Shown: positions 1 through 8,368, numbered from the stretch's first letter. The stretch: 64,000 bases of DNA from Leifsonia sp. Root112D2 (GCF_001424905.1 NZ_LMCU01000001.1:675480-739479), one strand, 5' to 3'. Numbers and translations: made by a program. Notes: a model not told the origin generated them from the sequence alone.

Positions 1-1
1 T

Positions 2-531
2 CTCCGAGTGAGCCAGGCGCGGGCCACCGCCCTCTGGAGCCGCGAACTGCAGAACGGCCTAACCTCCACTCAATTCGCCGTCTTGCACGTCCTCGCCATG
101 CAAGACGGCATCGATCAGACCCGACTGCGACTGCGCGCCTCCCTGGACCGGTCAACCGCAGGCGACCTCATCCAACGCCTCGTCGAACGCGGCTGGATCA
201 CCCGAGTTCGCGACACCTCGGACACCCGCCGCAACAACCTCTTCCTCACTGATGCCGGCCGCGAGTTCTACCGCGATTCCGTCTCTCCAGCCCTCCGCTC
301 CAACGACATCCTGCTGTGCCATGTCGACGAGACCGAACGCCGCGACCTCTACCGACTCCTCCGCAAACTCGTCGAACCCGACGAGGAAATCACGGAACCT
401 CCAACGACATCCTGCTGTGCCATGTCGACGAGACCGAACGCCGCGACCTCTACCGACTCCTCCGCAAACTCGTCGAACCCGACGAGGAAATCACGGATTG
501 GACGTCGGCAACGAAGGCGGCGCCCTCCTGA
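2..531 (+). pseudogene. MarR-family regulator, 5' partial and frameshifted by an internal duplication
   Basis: The reading frame is open from the window edge, so the true start probably lies upstream; a GTG at 8 would drop the first helix. The translation shows a MarR winged helix: a dimer helix beginning ALWSRELQ, a recognition region with RASLDRSTAGDLIQRLVERG, and the wing TRVRDTSDTRRNNLFLTDAGRE. After LVEPDEEIT the frame is thrown off by a second copy of about 100 bp, and translation would run out of frame to 847. Skipping one copy restores a natural end, DWTSATKAAPS and a stop at 529-531. It ends convergently 5 bp from the crotonase gene. The DNA-binding part is intact, so a C-terminally altered repressor could still be made. 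The family usually controls neighbouring catabolic or efflux genes. Confidence 0.75.
298..497 (+). repeat. Tandem direct duplication, 101-bp period
   Basis: The segment starting CTCCAACGACATCC at 298 is repeated from 399. The two copies (298-396 and 399-497) look identical by eye over about 99 bp, and their starts are 101 bp apart. Because 101 is not a multiple of three, the duplication frameshifts the 3' end of the MarR gene. Perfect identity suggests a recent event or an assembly artefact. Confidence 0.9.
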
Positions 532-536
532 CCGGA

Positions 537-1184
537 TCAGTACTCGCCTGGTGGGAGACCGACACGCTTCAATAGTCGACCTGGGATGCCCGCGAATTGA
601 CGAGCCATCTGCTCGGCGGTCTCGCGCAGCCTCTCCTTCGGCACAACCGCGTGGAGCAGACCGAAGGCCATCGCCTGCTCGGCGTCGATCCGCGCGCCGG
701 TGGCGAGGAGGTACCGCGCCCGCTGCTCGCCGACTGCCCTCACCAGGGTGGCAACGGCGCGTGAGTCGGGCCGGACACCGAGTTGCAGCTCCGGCAGCCA
801 GAACTCGGCATCCGGGGAACCCACTCGCACGGAGCAGGCTGCGGTGAGGAATGCCGCGCGTCCGACCGCCGGCCCGTTGATGGCCGCAACGATGGGGATG
901 CGGGAGCACGCCACCACGCGGTGCAGCCTGTCCATTCCGCGCAGGTAAGCGATCCGCGAGCGCGGAGGAACCGCCTCCAACTCGACGAGATCCTGCCCCG
1001 AGGAGAAGACCTCACCCTCCGCCACGACCAACAAGGCACCGATCTCAGGGGTGGTGCCCGCTTTCTCGAGCTCCCGGCTGATCGTCTCGACCGTGGTCGC
1101 GTCGATCGCGTTTCGAACTTCTGGACGGTCGAAGGTCACGATCGCAACTCCGTCCCGGTGAGCGACGTGGGGCGAAACGGCCAT
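537..1184 (-). CDS. Crotonase-fold protein (enoyl-CoA hydratase/isomerase family), atypical active site
   Basis: 215 residues, shorter than the usual 250-270 of enoyl-CoA hydratases. The N-terminal crotonase pattern is clear: VAIVTFDRPEVRNAID near residues 13-28, the first oxyanion-hole segment FSSGQDL at 60-66, then INGPAVG at 102-108. The second oxyanion Gly pair is replaced by Arg109-Ala110, the first catalytic Glu position by Leu113, and the usual GAGG loop by DSR (140-142). Glu132 in the PELQLG motif is kept. It therefore may not be a hydratase; a CoA-thioester isomerase, hydrolase or binding role is possible. The ATG overlaps the stop of the upstream racemase-fold gene (TGATG), implying translational coupling. 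It ends next to the MarR pseudogene. Confidence 0.8.
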   Translation of the reverse strand: MAVSPHVAHRDGVAIVTFDRPEVRNAIDATTVETISRELEKAGTTPEIGALLVVAEGEVFSSGQDLVELEAVPPRSRIAYLRGMDRLHRVVACSRIPIVAAINGPAVGRAAFLTAACSVRVGSPDAEFWLPELQLGVRPDSRAVATLVRAVGEQRARYLLATGARIDAEQAMAFGLLHAVVPKERLRETAEQMARQFAGIPGRLLKRVGLPPGEY

Positions 1185-1942
1185 CAGGCGTCGGTCGACG
1201 ACACCAACAACCGATCAAGGAGCACGCCCCATCCCGGCGTAACAGGCGAGCGACCGATCTGGTCCAAGAAACCCCAGAGGCTTGCAGCGATGTTGCTGAC
1301 GACCGGCACCCCATAGCGCTGCTCGACCTGCTCGATGGCCGGGAGGACGAACCAGGCCCCGCCTCCGAGAACGAGGCAGTCGACCGGATCGCCTGTTCCC
1401 AGCGCGCCGTCCGCCAGCTCGAGGGCGATGCGAAAACCCTCCTCCGGCTGCAAAGCGACGACCTGCTGAGCGGTGTGGGGCAGCGCAAAGTCGCGGACGA
1501 CCTCGATCCCGCCGTCGACGAGATGCTCCCTCACCCCGGCGACGACGTCGGGAGACCACTTCGTCGCGAGGGCGACCCGACGAGCGCCCAGCGCTCGCAC
1601 GGCCATGACGGTGTCCTCCGCGTCGGAGATCACCGGGATGCCGAAATGCTCGGTTGCCTGCGCACAGAGCTCATGGACGAATGCCGGCGGTGCGGATGTC
1701 GTCACCGGCAGTCCGCCGATGACGATCCGATCGACACGCCGCTCAGCGAGGAACTCCATCGCCGGCCAAGCGGACTCGAGGGCTCGTTCCCCGTCGGCGC
1801 GCGAAAATGCGGCAAGAACGCCCGGGTACCCGACCATGTTGACCTCAAGGCCGCAGACGGAGTAGAAGGCATGATGCACACCGTCGGCGACACCGACGGG
1901 TAGGACGTATCCGAGTTGCTGCTCGGGAATACCTGGAATCAT
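1184..1942 (-). CDS. Asp/Glu racemase superfamily protein (maleate isomerase / arylmalonate decarboxylase-like)
   Basis: 252 residues with the pseudo-duplicated Rossmann-like fold of the aspartate/glutamate racemase superfamily. An N-terminal GYVLPVG segment is followed by RIVIGGLPVTTSAP (72-85), the linker motif ALGARRVALAT (117-127) typical of maleate isomerase and arylmalonate decarboxylase, and GGGAWFVLPAIEQVEQRYGVPVVS (193-216). In the characterised families one or two Cys act as acid/base in these loops; here the loops read GGLPVT and LGGGAW with no Cys at either place. It may be catalytically altered, or a relative with different chemistry. A strong ribosome site (GGAGGGAG) precedes the ATG at 1942. 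The start codon of the crotonase gene overlaps its stop. Confidence 0.75.
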   Translation of the reverse strand: MIPGIPEQQLGYVLPVGVADGVHHAFYSVCGLEVNMVGYPGVLAAFSRADGERALESAWPAMEFLAERRVDRIVIGGLPVTTSAPPAFVHELCAQATEHFGIPVISDAEDTVMAVRALGARRVALATKWSPDVVAGVREHLVDGGIEVVRDFALPHTAQQVVALQPEEGFRIALELADGALGTGDPVDCLVLGGGAWFVLPAIEQVEQRYGVPVVSNIAASLWGFLDQIGRSPVTPGWGVLLDRLLVSSTDA

Positions 1943-2003
1943 CTAACTCTCCCTCCGATTACCATCAGTATACGGATTATCTCTGGAAACGCAGCTAAGG
2001 CAG

Positions 2004-2891
2004 CTAGACGAAGACGGTCGTGTGGTTGCCATGCCGGATGATCCGGTCGTCTGAATGCCAGCGCACCGCCCGCGTCAGCACCGCACGCTCGACATCGGCG
2101 CCGCGTGCCTGCAGCTCGGCGACGGTGTCGGCGTGCGTCACGCGCACGACGTCCTGCTCGATGATGGGGCCTTCATCGAGCCCCTTCGTGACGTAGTGCG
2201 CCGTCGCGCCGATCAGTTTCACCCCGCGATCCTTCGCCTTCGCATACGGAGCGGCGCCGATGAATGCGGGGAGAAAGGAGTGGTGGATGTTGATGATCGG
2301 CGCCCCGACCGCCTCGATGAAGTCCTCCGAGATAATCTGCATGTACCGCGCCAATACCACGAAGTCGACAGCGTCGGTCAGCAGCTTGAGGCTCTCCGCC
2401 TCGGCCGCAGACTTGTCGGGGCCTTGCGACGGCACGTGGAAGAACGGGATACCGAACTGCTCCACCTCCGGCTGCAAATCGGTGTGGTTCGAGATCACCA
2501 TCGGGATATCGACCAGCAACTCGCCGCGGCGATGCCTCCAGAGCAGGTCGACCAGGCAGTGATCGGTCTTCGACGCGAAGATCGCCATCCTTTTCGGCAC
2601 TGCGCGGTCGAGCACGGTGACCGAGAGTTCGAAACCATCCGCCAGCTTGGCGTTCAGCATCTGTTCCAGCTCGGGGATCGCGCGGCTCGCCCCCGGCAGA
2701 TGGATGACCGTGCGCTGGAAGAAGTTGCCGCCCTCCGCATCGTCGCTATACTGATCGAGCGAGACGATGTTCGCACCGAAGGACGTCAGCACCTGGGTGA
2801 TCGTCGAGAGGATGGCCGGCTGGTCACGACCCGAGACCAGCAGCACCGCCTGGTCGACCGGCAGTCGGCTCCTGTCGGCTTCGATCGGCAT
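2004..2891 (-). CDS. purU: Formyltetrahydrofolate deformylase
   Basis: About 295 residues. Hydrolyses 10-formyl-tetrahydrofolate to formate and tetrahydrofolate in the cytoplasm, recycling the folate pool. An N-terminal ACT domain (VLLVSGRDQPAILSTIT onward, with FFQRT) is followed by a formyltransferase-fold domain showing KRMAIFASKTDHCL, the VISNH segment, the catalytic-loop INIHHSFLPAF with its conserved His, and DEGPIIEQDV. The ATG at 2891 is chosen because it overlaps the stop of the upstream metF-like gene (TGATG) and puts the ACT domain at the normal distance; an upstream in-frame Met would add 11 residues reaching into that gene. Pairing with a metF-like gene suggests one-carbon recycling tied to a demethylation or formaldehyde-producing catabolic step. 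Confidence 0.93.
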   Translation of the reverse strand: MPIEADRSRLPVDQAVLLVSGRDQPAILSTITQVLTSFGANIVSLDQYSDDAEGGNFFQRTVIHLPGASRAIPELEQMLNAKLADGFELSVTVLDRAVPKRMAIFASKTDHCLVDLLWRHRRGELLVDIPMVISNHTDLQPEVEQFGIPFFHVPSQGPDKSAAEAESLKLLTDAVDFVVLARYMQIISEDFIEAVGAPIINIHHSFLPAFIGAAPYAKAKDRGVKLIGATAHYVTKGLDEGPIIEQDVVRVTHADTVAELQARGADVERAVLTRAVRWHSDDRIIRHGNHTTVFV

Positions 2892-3725
2892 CAGGTGCGC
2901 TCCCGCTCGAAGCTGGTGATCCACTCCTGTGTCGCGCGAAGACCGCCAAAAGTGTAGAAGTGCAGCTTGATCTCGCCGTGCGAGGACTCGAGACGCCGGT
3001 CGAGCTCGCGGATGAAACGATCCGGTCCCGCAGTCCCCACCAGATTGGTGAGCGAGAAACCGTACTTCTTGGCGATGCCGGCGCTCGAGGCGACGCCGAA
3101 GCGTGATGCGTAGCTGATGAGGCGCTTGATGCCGGCCGGGCCGGGAACGCCGATGCGGATGGGCAGCTCGATGCCGCGCCCGCGCACCGCCTCGATCCAG
3201 GTGATCACCGCATCGACATCGAAACCAAACTGGGTGATGATCGTACCGGGCAGTCCCGCTACGTCGAGCGCCGCTGACTTGCTCTCGATGGCTTCCCAGA
3301 GCAGGGTGCTCGAAATGTCCGGGTGGCCCTCGGGGTAGCCGCTGATGCTGACGTGCTCGCAGCCGAATTGCTGCAGCAAGCCGGTCCGGATGACCTGCAG
3401 CGAGTCGGAGTATGGTCCTTCCGGAGTCGACGGGTCGCCGCCGACGACGAAGACGTTACGCACGACCCCATCGGACTGCAGCGCGCCGAGGAACTCCTCG
3501 AGTATCTCCTGCGACGCGAGGCGACGTACCGAGATATGCGGCACGGGGGTGAATCCCGATTCTTTGACCGCGCGCGGCGGTGAGTCGCATCCGCAGGTTC
3601 TCGTTGCCGAGGAAGGTCACGTTAATGCGCGTGCCGGTGGGGATGAACTCACGGGCTTCGTCGAGCCTCTCGACATCTTTCCCGGTCATCTCCAACGAGT
3701 AGTCCGACAGGACGGTGAGCGTCAT
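2891..3725 (-). pseudogene. Methylenetetrahydrofolate reductase-like gene with a frameshift
   Basis: Two overlapping frames together give a normal MTHFR barrel of about 277 residues. The first frame (from ATG at 3725) carries MTLTVLSDYSLEMTGKDVERL and INVTFLGNENLRMRLTAAR. The second carries VPHISVRRLASQEILEEFL, the VGGDPSTPEGPYSDSLQV nucleotide-loop motif and GVPGPAGIKRL. The switch falls in an alternating GC run at about 3567-3580; dropping one base gives the continuous sequence AARVKESGFTPVPHIS. This is either a real single-base inactivation or a sequencing error in a GC-rich run. The enzyme family reduces methylene-THF to methyl-THF, or runs in reverse in some demethylation pathways. It is coupled to purU by stop-start overlap. 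Confidence 0.85.
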
Positions 3726-3759
3726 GATCCGAGGCCTCCTGGCCCTCGATGCGGTGTGC

Positions 3760-5247
3760 TCAGAGCAGCACCGACACCGACTTCGACTGGGTGTAGCTGA
3801 TCAACTCGTCGATGCCCTCTTCGGCGCCGAGGCCGGAATCCTTCCAGCCGCCGTAGGGCAGGCCAAGGTAATGCGGACCGGCGCCGTTGATCCACACGAA
3901 ACCCGTCTCGAGGGCACGCGCCACGTGGTGGGCGGTGCGGATGTCGTTGGTGAATACGCTGCCGGTGAGGCCGTAGTCCACGCTATTCGCGATGCGGATC
4001 GCCTCGGCCTCGTCGGTCCAGCGCAGCACCGAGACGACGGGGCCGAAGATCTCCTCGCAGGCCACGGGCCAATCGGGCGCGACGCGGTCGAGGAAGGTCG
4101 GCTGGATGAACAGTCCACCGCCTTCGCTATCGACCTTGGCTCCGCCCGTGACGAGTTGCGCACCTTGAGCAATAGCGCCGTCGATATAGCCGAGCGCCCG
4201 CTCGAACTGCTTGCGGTTCACCATCGTGCCCTGCACGGCAGCCGGGTCGAGCGGCGAGAGGAACTGCCGTCCACGCAGCTGATCGGCGATATGACCCAGC
4301 ACCTCGTCGGCGATGTCCTCGTGCACGATGAGTCGCGACGTGGACCCGCAGGACTGGCCCGACCATGTGAAGTTCATGCCCATGATCGCGCCGCGCGCGA
4401 CCTCCACCGGGTCCGCATCCGGGAAGGCGATGAGGGCGTTCTTGCCGCCCAGTTCGAGCGTGATGTTCTTGACGCCGACCTCTGCGGCCGAGCGCTGGAT
4501 GGCGCGGCCGACCACGTCGCTGCCGGTGAAGCCGATGCGGCGCACGAGCGGGTGGCGCACCAGCGCGTTGGGTACCTCCGGTCCGTCGCCGACCACCACC
4601 GAAACCAGGCCCCGGGGCAGCATCTGGTCGCACAACTCGCCGAGCATGAGAGCCGACAGCGGCGTCGCCTCAGCCGGCTTGAGCACCACGGCATTGCCGG
4701 CGGCCAGTGGCGCCGCGATCTTGCTCGCGGCGAAGAGGAAGGGGTGGTTGAAGGGGACGATCTTCACGACCACACCGAAGGGGTAACGCTCGGTGAAGTG
4801 GAAGTTCTGGGTGGACCGCACCGTGAAGCCCTTGGCCTCCATGCCGAGCCCGGCGAAGTAGCGCAGGGCCTCGACGGCCATCGTGACGTCGAGCTGCATG
4901 ATGCCGATCGGGGCGCCGCCATCGATGGCATCGAGCAAGGCGAAGTCGAGCGCCCGCTCCTCGATCGCGTCGGCCAGGGCCATCATCTTCGCCGCACGCG
5001 ATAGGACGGGCTCGCGAGCCCAGGCCTCCGCCGGGCCGCACGCCGCCTCGACGGCCCGCGCGGCATCCGCCGTGGCGCCGTCCGGAACCTGGGCGATCTC
5101 GCGCTCGCCATAGGGCGTGGTCAGGGTGTAGATGGCGCCCGTGACGGCGGGTACGCCGACTCCGCCGATGCTCAGCCGCCACTCCCGATCCAGGAGATCG
5201 GCGACGCGTGCCTCATTGTCGGCAAGGGTTCTCGGTCCGGTATTCAT
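3760..5247 (-). CDS. NAD(P)-dependent aldehyde dehydrogenase
   Basis: 495 residues, normal length for the ALDH superfamily, which oxidises aldehydes to carboxylic acids in the cytoplasm. Visible motifs: the PFNHPF substrate/cofactor Asn motif, the Gly motif FTGSDVVGRAI, the general base in LELGGKN (Glu265), the nucleophile in GQSCGSTSR (Cys300) and CEEIFGPVVSV. The start at 5247 has the Shine-Dalgarno GAAGGAGA 8-9 nt upstream; a longer ORF to 5346 lacks such a signal. The gene heads a minus-strand run with metF, purU, a racemase-fold protein and a crotonase. That context suggests oxidation of an aldehyde produced in aromatic or methylated-compound breakdown, but the substrate cannot be read from sequence. 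Confidence 0.92.
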   Translation of the reverse strand: MNTGPRTLADNEARVADLLDREWRLSIGGVGVPAVTGAIYTLTTPYGEREIAQVPDGATADAARAVEAACGPAEAWAREPVLSRAAKMMALADAIEERALDFALLDAIDGGAPIGIMQLDVTMAVEALRYFAGLGMEAKGFTVRSTQNFHFTERYPFGVVVKIVPFNHPFLFAASKIAAPLAAGNAVVLKPAEATPLSALMLGELCDQMLPRGLVSVVVGDGPEVPNALVRHPLVRRIGFTGSDVVGRAIQRSAAEVGVKNITLELGGKNALIAFPDADPVEVARGAIMGMNFTWSGQSCGSTSRLIVHEDIADEVLGHIADQLRGRQFLSPLDPAAVQGTMVNRKQFERALGYIDGAIAQGAQLVTGGAKVDSEGGGLFIQPTFLDRVAPDWPVACEEIFGPVVSVLRWTDEAEAIRIANSVDYGLTGSVFTNDIRTAHHVARALETGFVWINGAGPHYLGLPYGGWKDSGLGAEEGIDELISYTQSKSVSVLL

Positions 5248-5461
5248 CCCGTCTTCTCCTTCGATCTTCTCCTTCGACAACGCCGAGAGCATATGTGCAC
5301 GGAGAGATCTTCTCCCTACCCGACCACGCCGGCACGCCTGCGTCACGCGGATTCTGACAGGTGGAACCTGCGTCGTCGTACTTCTCTACTTCTCGACGTA
5401 GTGGCCACTGGCGCAGCTCAACTTCTGCTACACCTTCCGGCGCAGCTCCATATGCGCGATC

Positions 5462-6350
5462 AGCCGCGAGCCCGCTCGGGGATGCCACGCTCCCGATAGT
5501 CGGCGAGCACATCCTCCCAGGGGATCACACCGTTCGCGCGCGCCCAGACCGTCCACTCCTACTCGAGCTCGGTGACGAGGTCGGGCTTCTCCGCCGATCT
5601 GTCGCGCGTCTCCCCGCGACCTGCTTCGACGTCGTAGAGCTCCCACGCTCCGAGCGCCTCACGGACCAGCTTCCATGGTTCGCGGCGAATCGCCGCGTTG
5701 CCGATGTGCTCCCAGAAGAGCGCGGCGTGATCACGCGGCGGCAGCGTCTCGGTCTGGCGCAGATCGAGCTCGGCCTGCCGCTCGAAGCGTGCGGCACGGC
5801 GTGCGCGAAGTACAGGAAGAACAGCAATCCGGCGCCGGCCGAGCGCCGCACGAAGTTGACGGCATAGTCCGAGATGTCATCAGTGAAATAGTAGCCAGCG
5901 CCGGCATAGCTCTCGGTAGGGACCTGCTCCTCCCCGCGCATGAGGCGTGGCTGGAAGTAGCTGCCGCATCCGGGGAGAGATGCCACTTGCCGACGAGGGC
6001 AGTCGTGTATCCCCTCTCCTTGAGCCGCTCCGCCAAGTTCGGCGCCGCGGTGTTGAGGGCGCTGCGGTAGCCGTGCGGCCGATCGTCATTCGTGAGGATT
6101 CTTACGCCAACCGAGTGCGGGTACCTCCCCGTAAGGAGCGATGCCCGCGACGGACTGCAGCGCGGGGCAGACCCTCTGTGCCGGGTGAACTCATTGTTCG
6201 CGAGTCGTCGGTACGGCAGGCCGCAGTGCGGGCGTCTGCACGCTGATCGGAGCAGATTGTCGTCGCCGGCGTTCGGCCTACGGACATCGACGAATTTCTT
6301 GAGAGGCCGTGCAGCGGGGTGTCGGCTAGCCGGCCGCGCAGCGCCGCTAA
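5462..6350 (-). pseudogene. Arylsulfatase-family pseudogene (internally deleted, multiply frameshifted)
   Basis: Pieces of one sulfatase lie in order on the minus strand in different frames. The formylglycine motif CSPSRASLLTGRYPH (around 6120-6160) is followed by NLAERLKERGYTTALVGKWHLSP. Then PGCGSYFQPRLMRGEE with YYFTDDISDYAVNFV lies in a second frame, and FFLYFAHAVPH leads to another shift. The C-terminal FWEHIGNAAIRREPWKLVRE and AWELYDVEAGRGET are interrupted by an in-frame TAG near 5557, before WTVWARANGVIPWEDVLADY. Much of the central domain is missing. The gene is dead. Active relatives hydrolyse sulfate esters of carbohydrates or aryl compounds. Confidence 0.85.
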
Positions 6351-6359
6351 AATTGGTGT

Positions 6360-7037
6360 ATGTCCAACGAGCCGGCTTCTGACTGGGCCAGGCTACAGAT
6401 GTTCGAAATACTTGCTGCGGAGTTTTTCGCTGTCGATGATGCTCTGCACTTCCCGAGTTTGAGTGAAGTGACCAGCGATAGCGAGAACTCAGCGGCACAT
6501 TGGCTGCAATTCCTTCGAGTGGCGATGCTGCGAAAGTTCGACGCCAAGTGTGATCAAGTGCAGCTTTACAGGGTAGCCGGTGGTCTGCGGGCCTGCAGGC
6601 TCACGGACGACCCGGGTCTAGACAACGCAGCCGCAGCCATAGAGTAACAATTCAGCCAGTTCAGCGACGATGAAGCGACTTCGTGGAAGGCCCTTCTATC
6701 TTCGGGCGGATCCGACGCGTTCGACGACATGATCTACTGACGACTCCTCCATGCCGACGCAGATAAGTTCATGCGAACGGAGGCGATGCCCGGCGCCGAC
6801 AAGCGACTCTCACTCTTCATTGGCGCGGCCTCCCTCCAAAAGGCCCTGGAGCTAGCGCTCTACAACGTAAGAGTATGCGTGGCGAACGGTTGGGTGGCTG
6901 TGCAACACGACGAATGGGAGGCCGGCGATCGCCGCTATCTTTCCGAAGCATCCATGGCCGCCCTCAGCGCCCTGAACACCCCCACGGACAAGCCCATCGA
7001 GGAGGTGATTTCGCTCCCAGAACTTGTCACGGCATAA
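6360..7037 (+). pseudogene. Uncharacterised ORF interrupted by two in-frame stop codons
   Basis: A single frame running 6360-7037 would encode about 225 residues but contains TAA at 6645-6647 and TGA at 6738-6740. The pieces read continuously: MSNEPASDWARLQMFEILAAEFF at the start, then FSQFSDDEATSWKALLSSGGSDAFDDMIY between the stops, and SLFIGAASLQKALELALYNVRVC after them. The composition is protein-like, mostly acidic and helical, with no motif I recognise and no membrane segment. Its GC content is lower than that of its neighbours. The first 95-residue portion (to 6647) and a C-terminal portion starting at ATG 6771 could still be made separately. It sits between a sulfatase pseudogene and a truncated lacI, so this whole stretch looks like decaying DNA. 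Confidence 0.5.
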
Positions 7038-7092
7038 TCAAACCAACTGACCCGCACGGTGTCGAGAAACTCCACACTCAACGGGACGTGAC

Positions 7093-7334
7093 CGGTTCTC
7101 AAGGTCGGGCACGAAGACGCCTATCGTCTGCGTCCGGCCAAGTGACAGGTTGCGCGCAGTAGCGCTCGGATTGAAGTCGAGCTCGTCAATCGCATTTCGC
7201 ACCTGCTTGACTATCTCAGGATTCACCGTCGGATAACCGTTCAGAACGCGCGAAACGGTCGCCTTTGAGGCTCCAGCCAGCATGGCGACCTGAAGGATGG
7301 TCGCTGGCCGTTCACCAGACGGATTGCTGACCAC
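7093..7334 (-). pseudogene. LacI-family regulator, N-terminal fragment
   Basis: Only the DNA-binding head remains. The helix-turn-helix and hinge read ATILQVAMLAGASKATVSRVLNG and TARNLSLGRTQTIGVFVPDLEN, after which the normal PFF continuation is absent and unrelated sequence follows (about 7040-7092). A GTG start at 7334 preceded by AGGGGAG is the best start. The whole effector-binding domain (about 270 residues) is lost. The neighbouring sugar-type oxidoreductase genes suggest it once regulated a carbohydrate operon. A head-only fragment would not dimerise normally, so I regard it as non-functional. Confidence 0.8.
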
Positions 7335-7504
7335 TTTCTCCCCTACGCGGCGACGGTTCGGACCGTGACGGTCTTTCAAGGCCAGGACCAGCGTGCTGAA
7401 TACGTCCGGACTGAGCCAGTTCTCACTGTCGAAATCGGGAAGCCGGTGACATCCCGGGAGAGCAAACTACGACGTTTCCCCGTCCACCAACTGCGAAGCG
7501 AGAG

Positions 7505-8368
7505 TCATCGGCGCGAGGACAGCTCCGCGTCGATTGCCGCGAATTCGGCTCGACCCAGATCGAGCTCAGTTGCGGCCGCGGAATCGACGGCCGACTCCGC
7601 CCTCCGGGTACCCACGATCGGGATAATTGTCGGCGAGAGGGCTAGCATCCATGCGAGCGCAATCCGCTGCACCGAGACTTTGCGATTGTCGGCCGCAGCA
7701 GCGAGCGCTGGTGAGAGTTCGCCCAGTGATCCAGATCGACTCGAACCGCCTAGAGGAGAGTATGCTAGGTAAGTCACGCCCGTGCGATCGCATTCGGCCA
7801 CCATTGGCGAGTCATCGGTCTTGTGTGGAGAGAATTCATTCTGGACTGAGACGATGGCGCCCACCGACTGCGCGGCTCGCAGTTGTTGCGCGTTCACGTT
7901 CGAGACACCGATCATCCGGATCTTTCCCTCCTGTTGAAGTTCAACCAGGGTCTGCATGCTCTCTTCGATCGGTGTCGACGGGTCGGGGTGATGAAGTTGA
8001 TACAGGCCGATGCGTTCTACTCGAAGGTGACGGAGGCTTGCTTCGCAGTGTGCTCGCAATGTTCTCGGGCGACCGTCGACAGGGAAGTCGCTAGGACCGG
8101 CCCGAAAGTGGCCGCCTTTCGTCGCCACGAGGACCTCGTCGCGCAGCGGATGCCCGGCGAGTGCCCGGGCCACGACATCCTCATTGTGGGATTCGTCAAC
8201 CAACGTGGTGTAGGCGCGAGCGGTGTCGATCAAGCGGATGCCTGCATCCAGCGCTGCGTGGATCGTACGAATCGATTGATCGACGTCGAGGTGATCCGTT
8301 ATAGACCAGTGGACCCCACCGAGTCCGATTGCGCTTACGGGCGTATCGCCCACGTGGCGTGTTTTCAT
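7505..8368 (-). CDS. Aldo/keto reductase
   Basis: 287 residues, a TIM-barrel NADPH-dependent oxidoreductase acting on carbonyl or sugar substrates. The catalytic tetrad is visible: Asp and Tyr in DTARAYT, Lys in VLVATKGGH, His in LYQLHHPD. The C-terminal cofactor loop reads IPIVGTRRAESAVDSAAA. The ATG at 8368 follows GAGGAG at about 10 nt; a Met six codons upstream is an alternative. It is the last gene of the minus-strand sugar operon, after a Gfo/Idh/MocA enzyme. The substrate is probably an aldose, ketose or related intermediate generated by the TIM-barrel protein at the head of this group; this is inferred from position only. Confidence 0.9.
   Translation of the reverse strand: MKTRHVGDTPVSAIGLGGVHWSITDHLDVDQSIRTIHAALDAGIRLIDTARAYTTLVDESHNEDVVARALAGHPLRDEVLVATKGGHFRAGPSDFPVDGRPRTLRAHCEASLRHLRVERIGLYQLHHPDPSTPIEESMQTLVELQQEGKIRMIGVSNVNAQQLRAAQSVGAIVSVQNEFSPHKTDDSPMVAECDRTGVTYLAYSPLGGSSRSGSLGELSPALAAAADNRKVSVQRIALAWMLALSPTIIPIVGTRRAESAVDSAAATELDLGRAEFAAIDAELSSRR

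Noticed and set aside
1943..2003. Riboswitch or long leader upstream of the racemase-fold gene
   Set aside because: Only 61 bp between genes; a TATACT -10-like box and a ribosome site but no structured element.
3715..5004. A 429-codon plus-strand frame
   Set aside because: Antisense to the aldehyde dehydrogenase with its conserved Cys and Glu motifs; composition is a GC-codon shadow.
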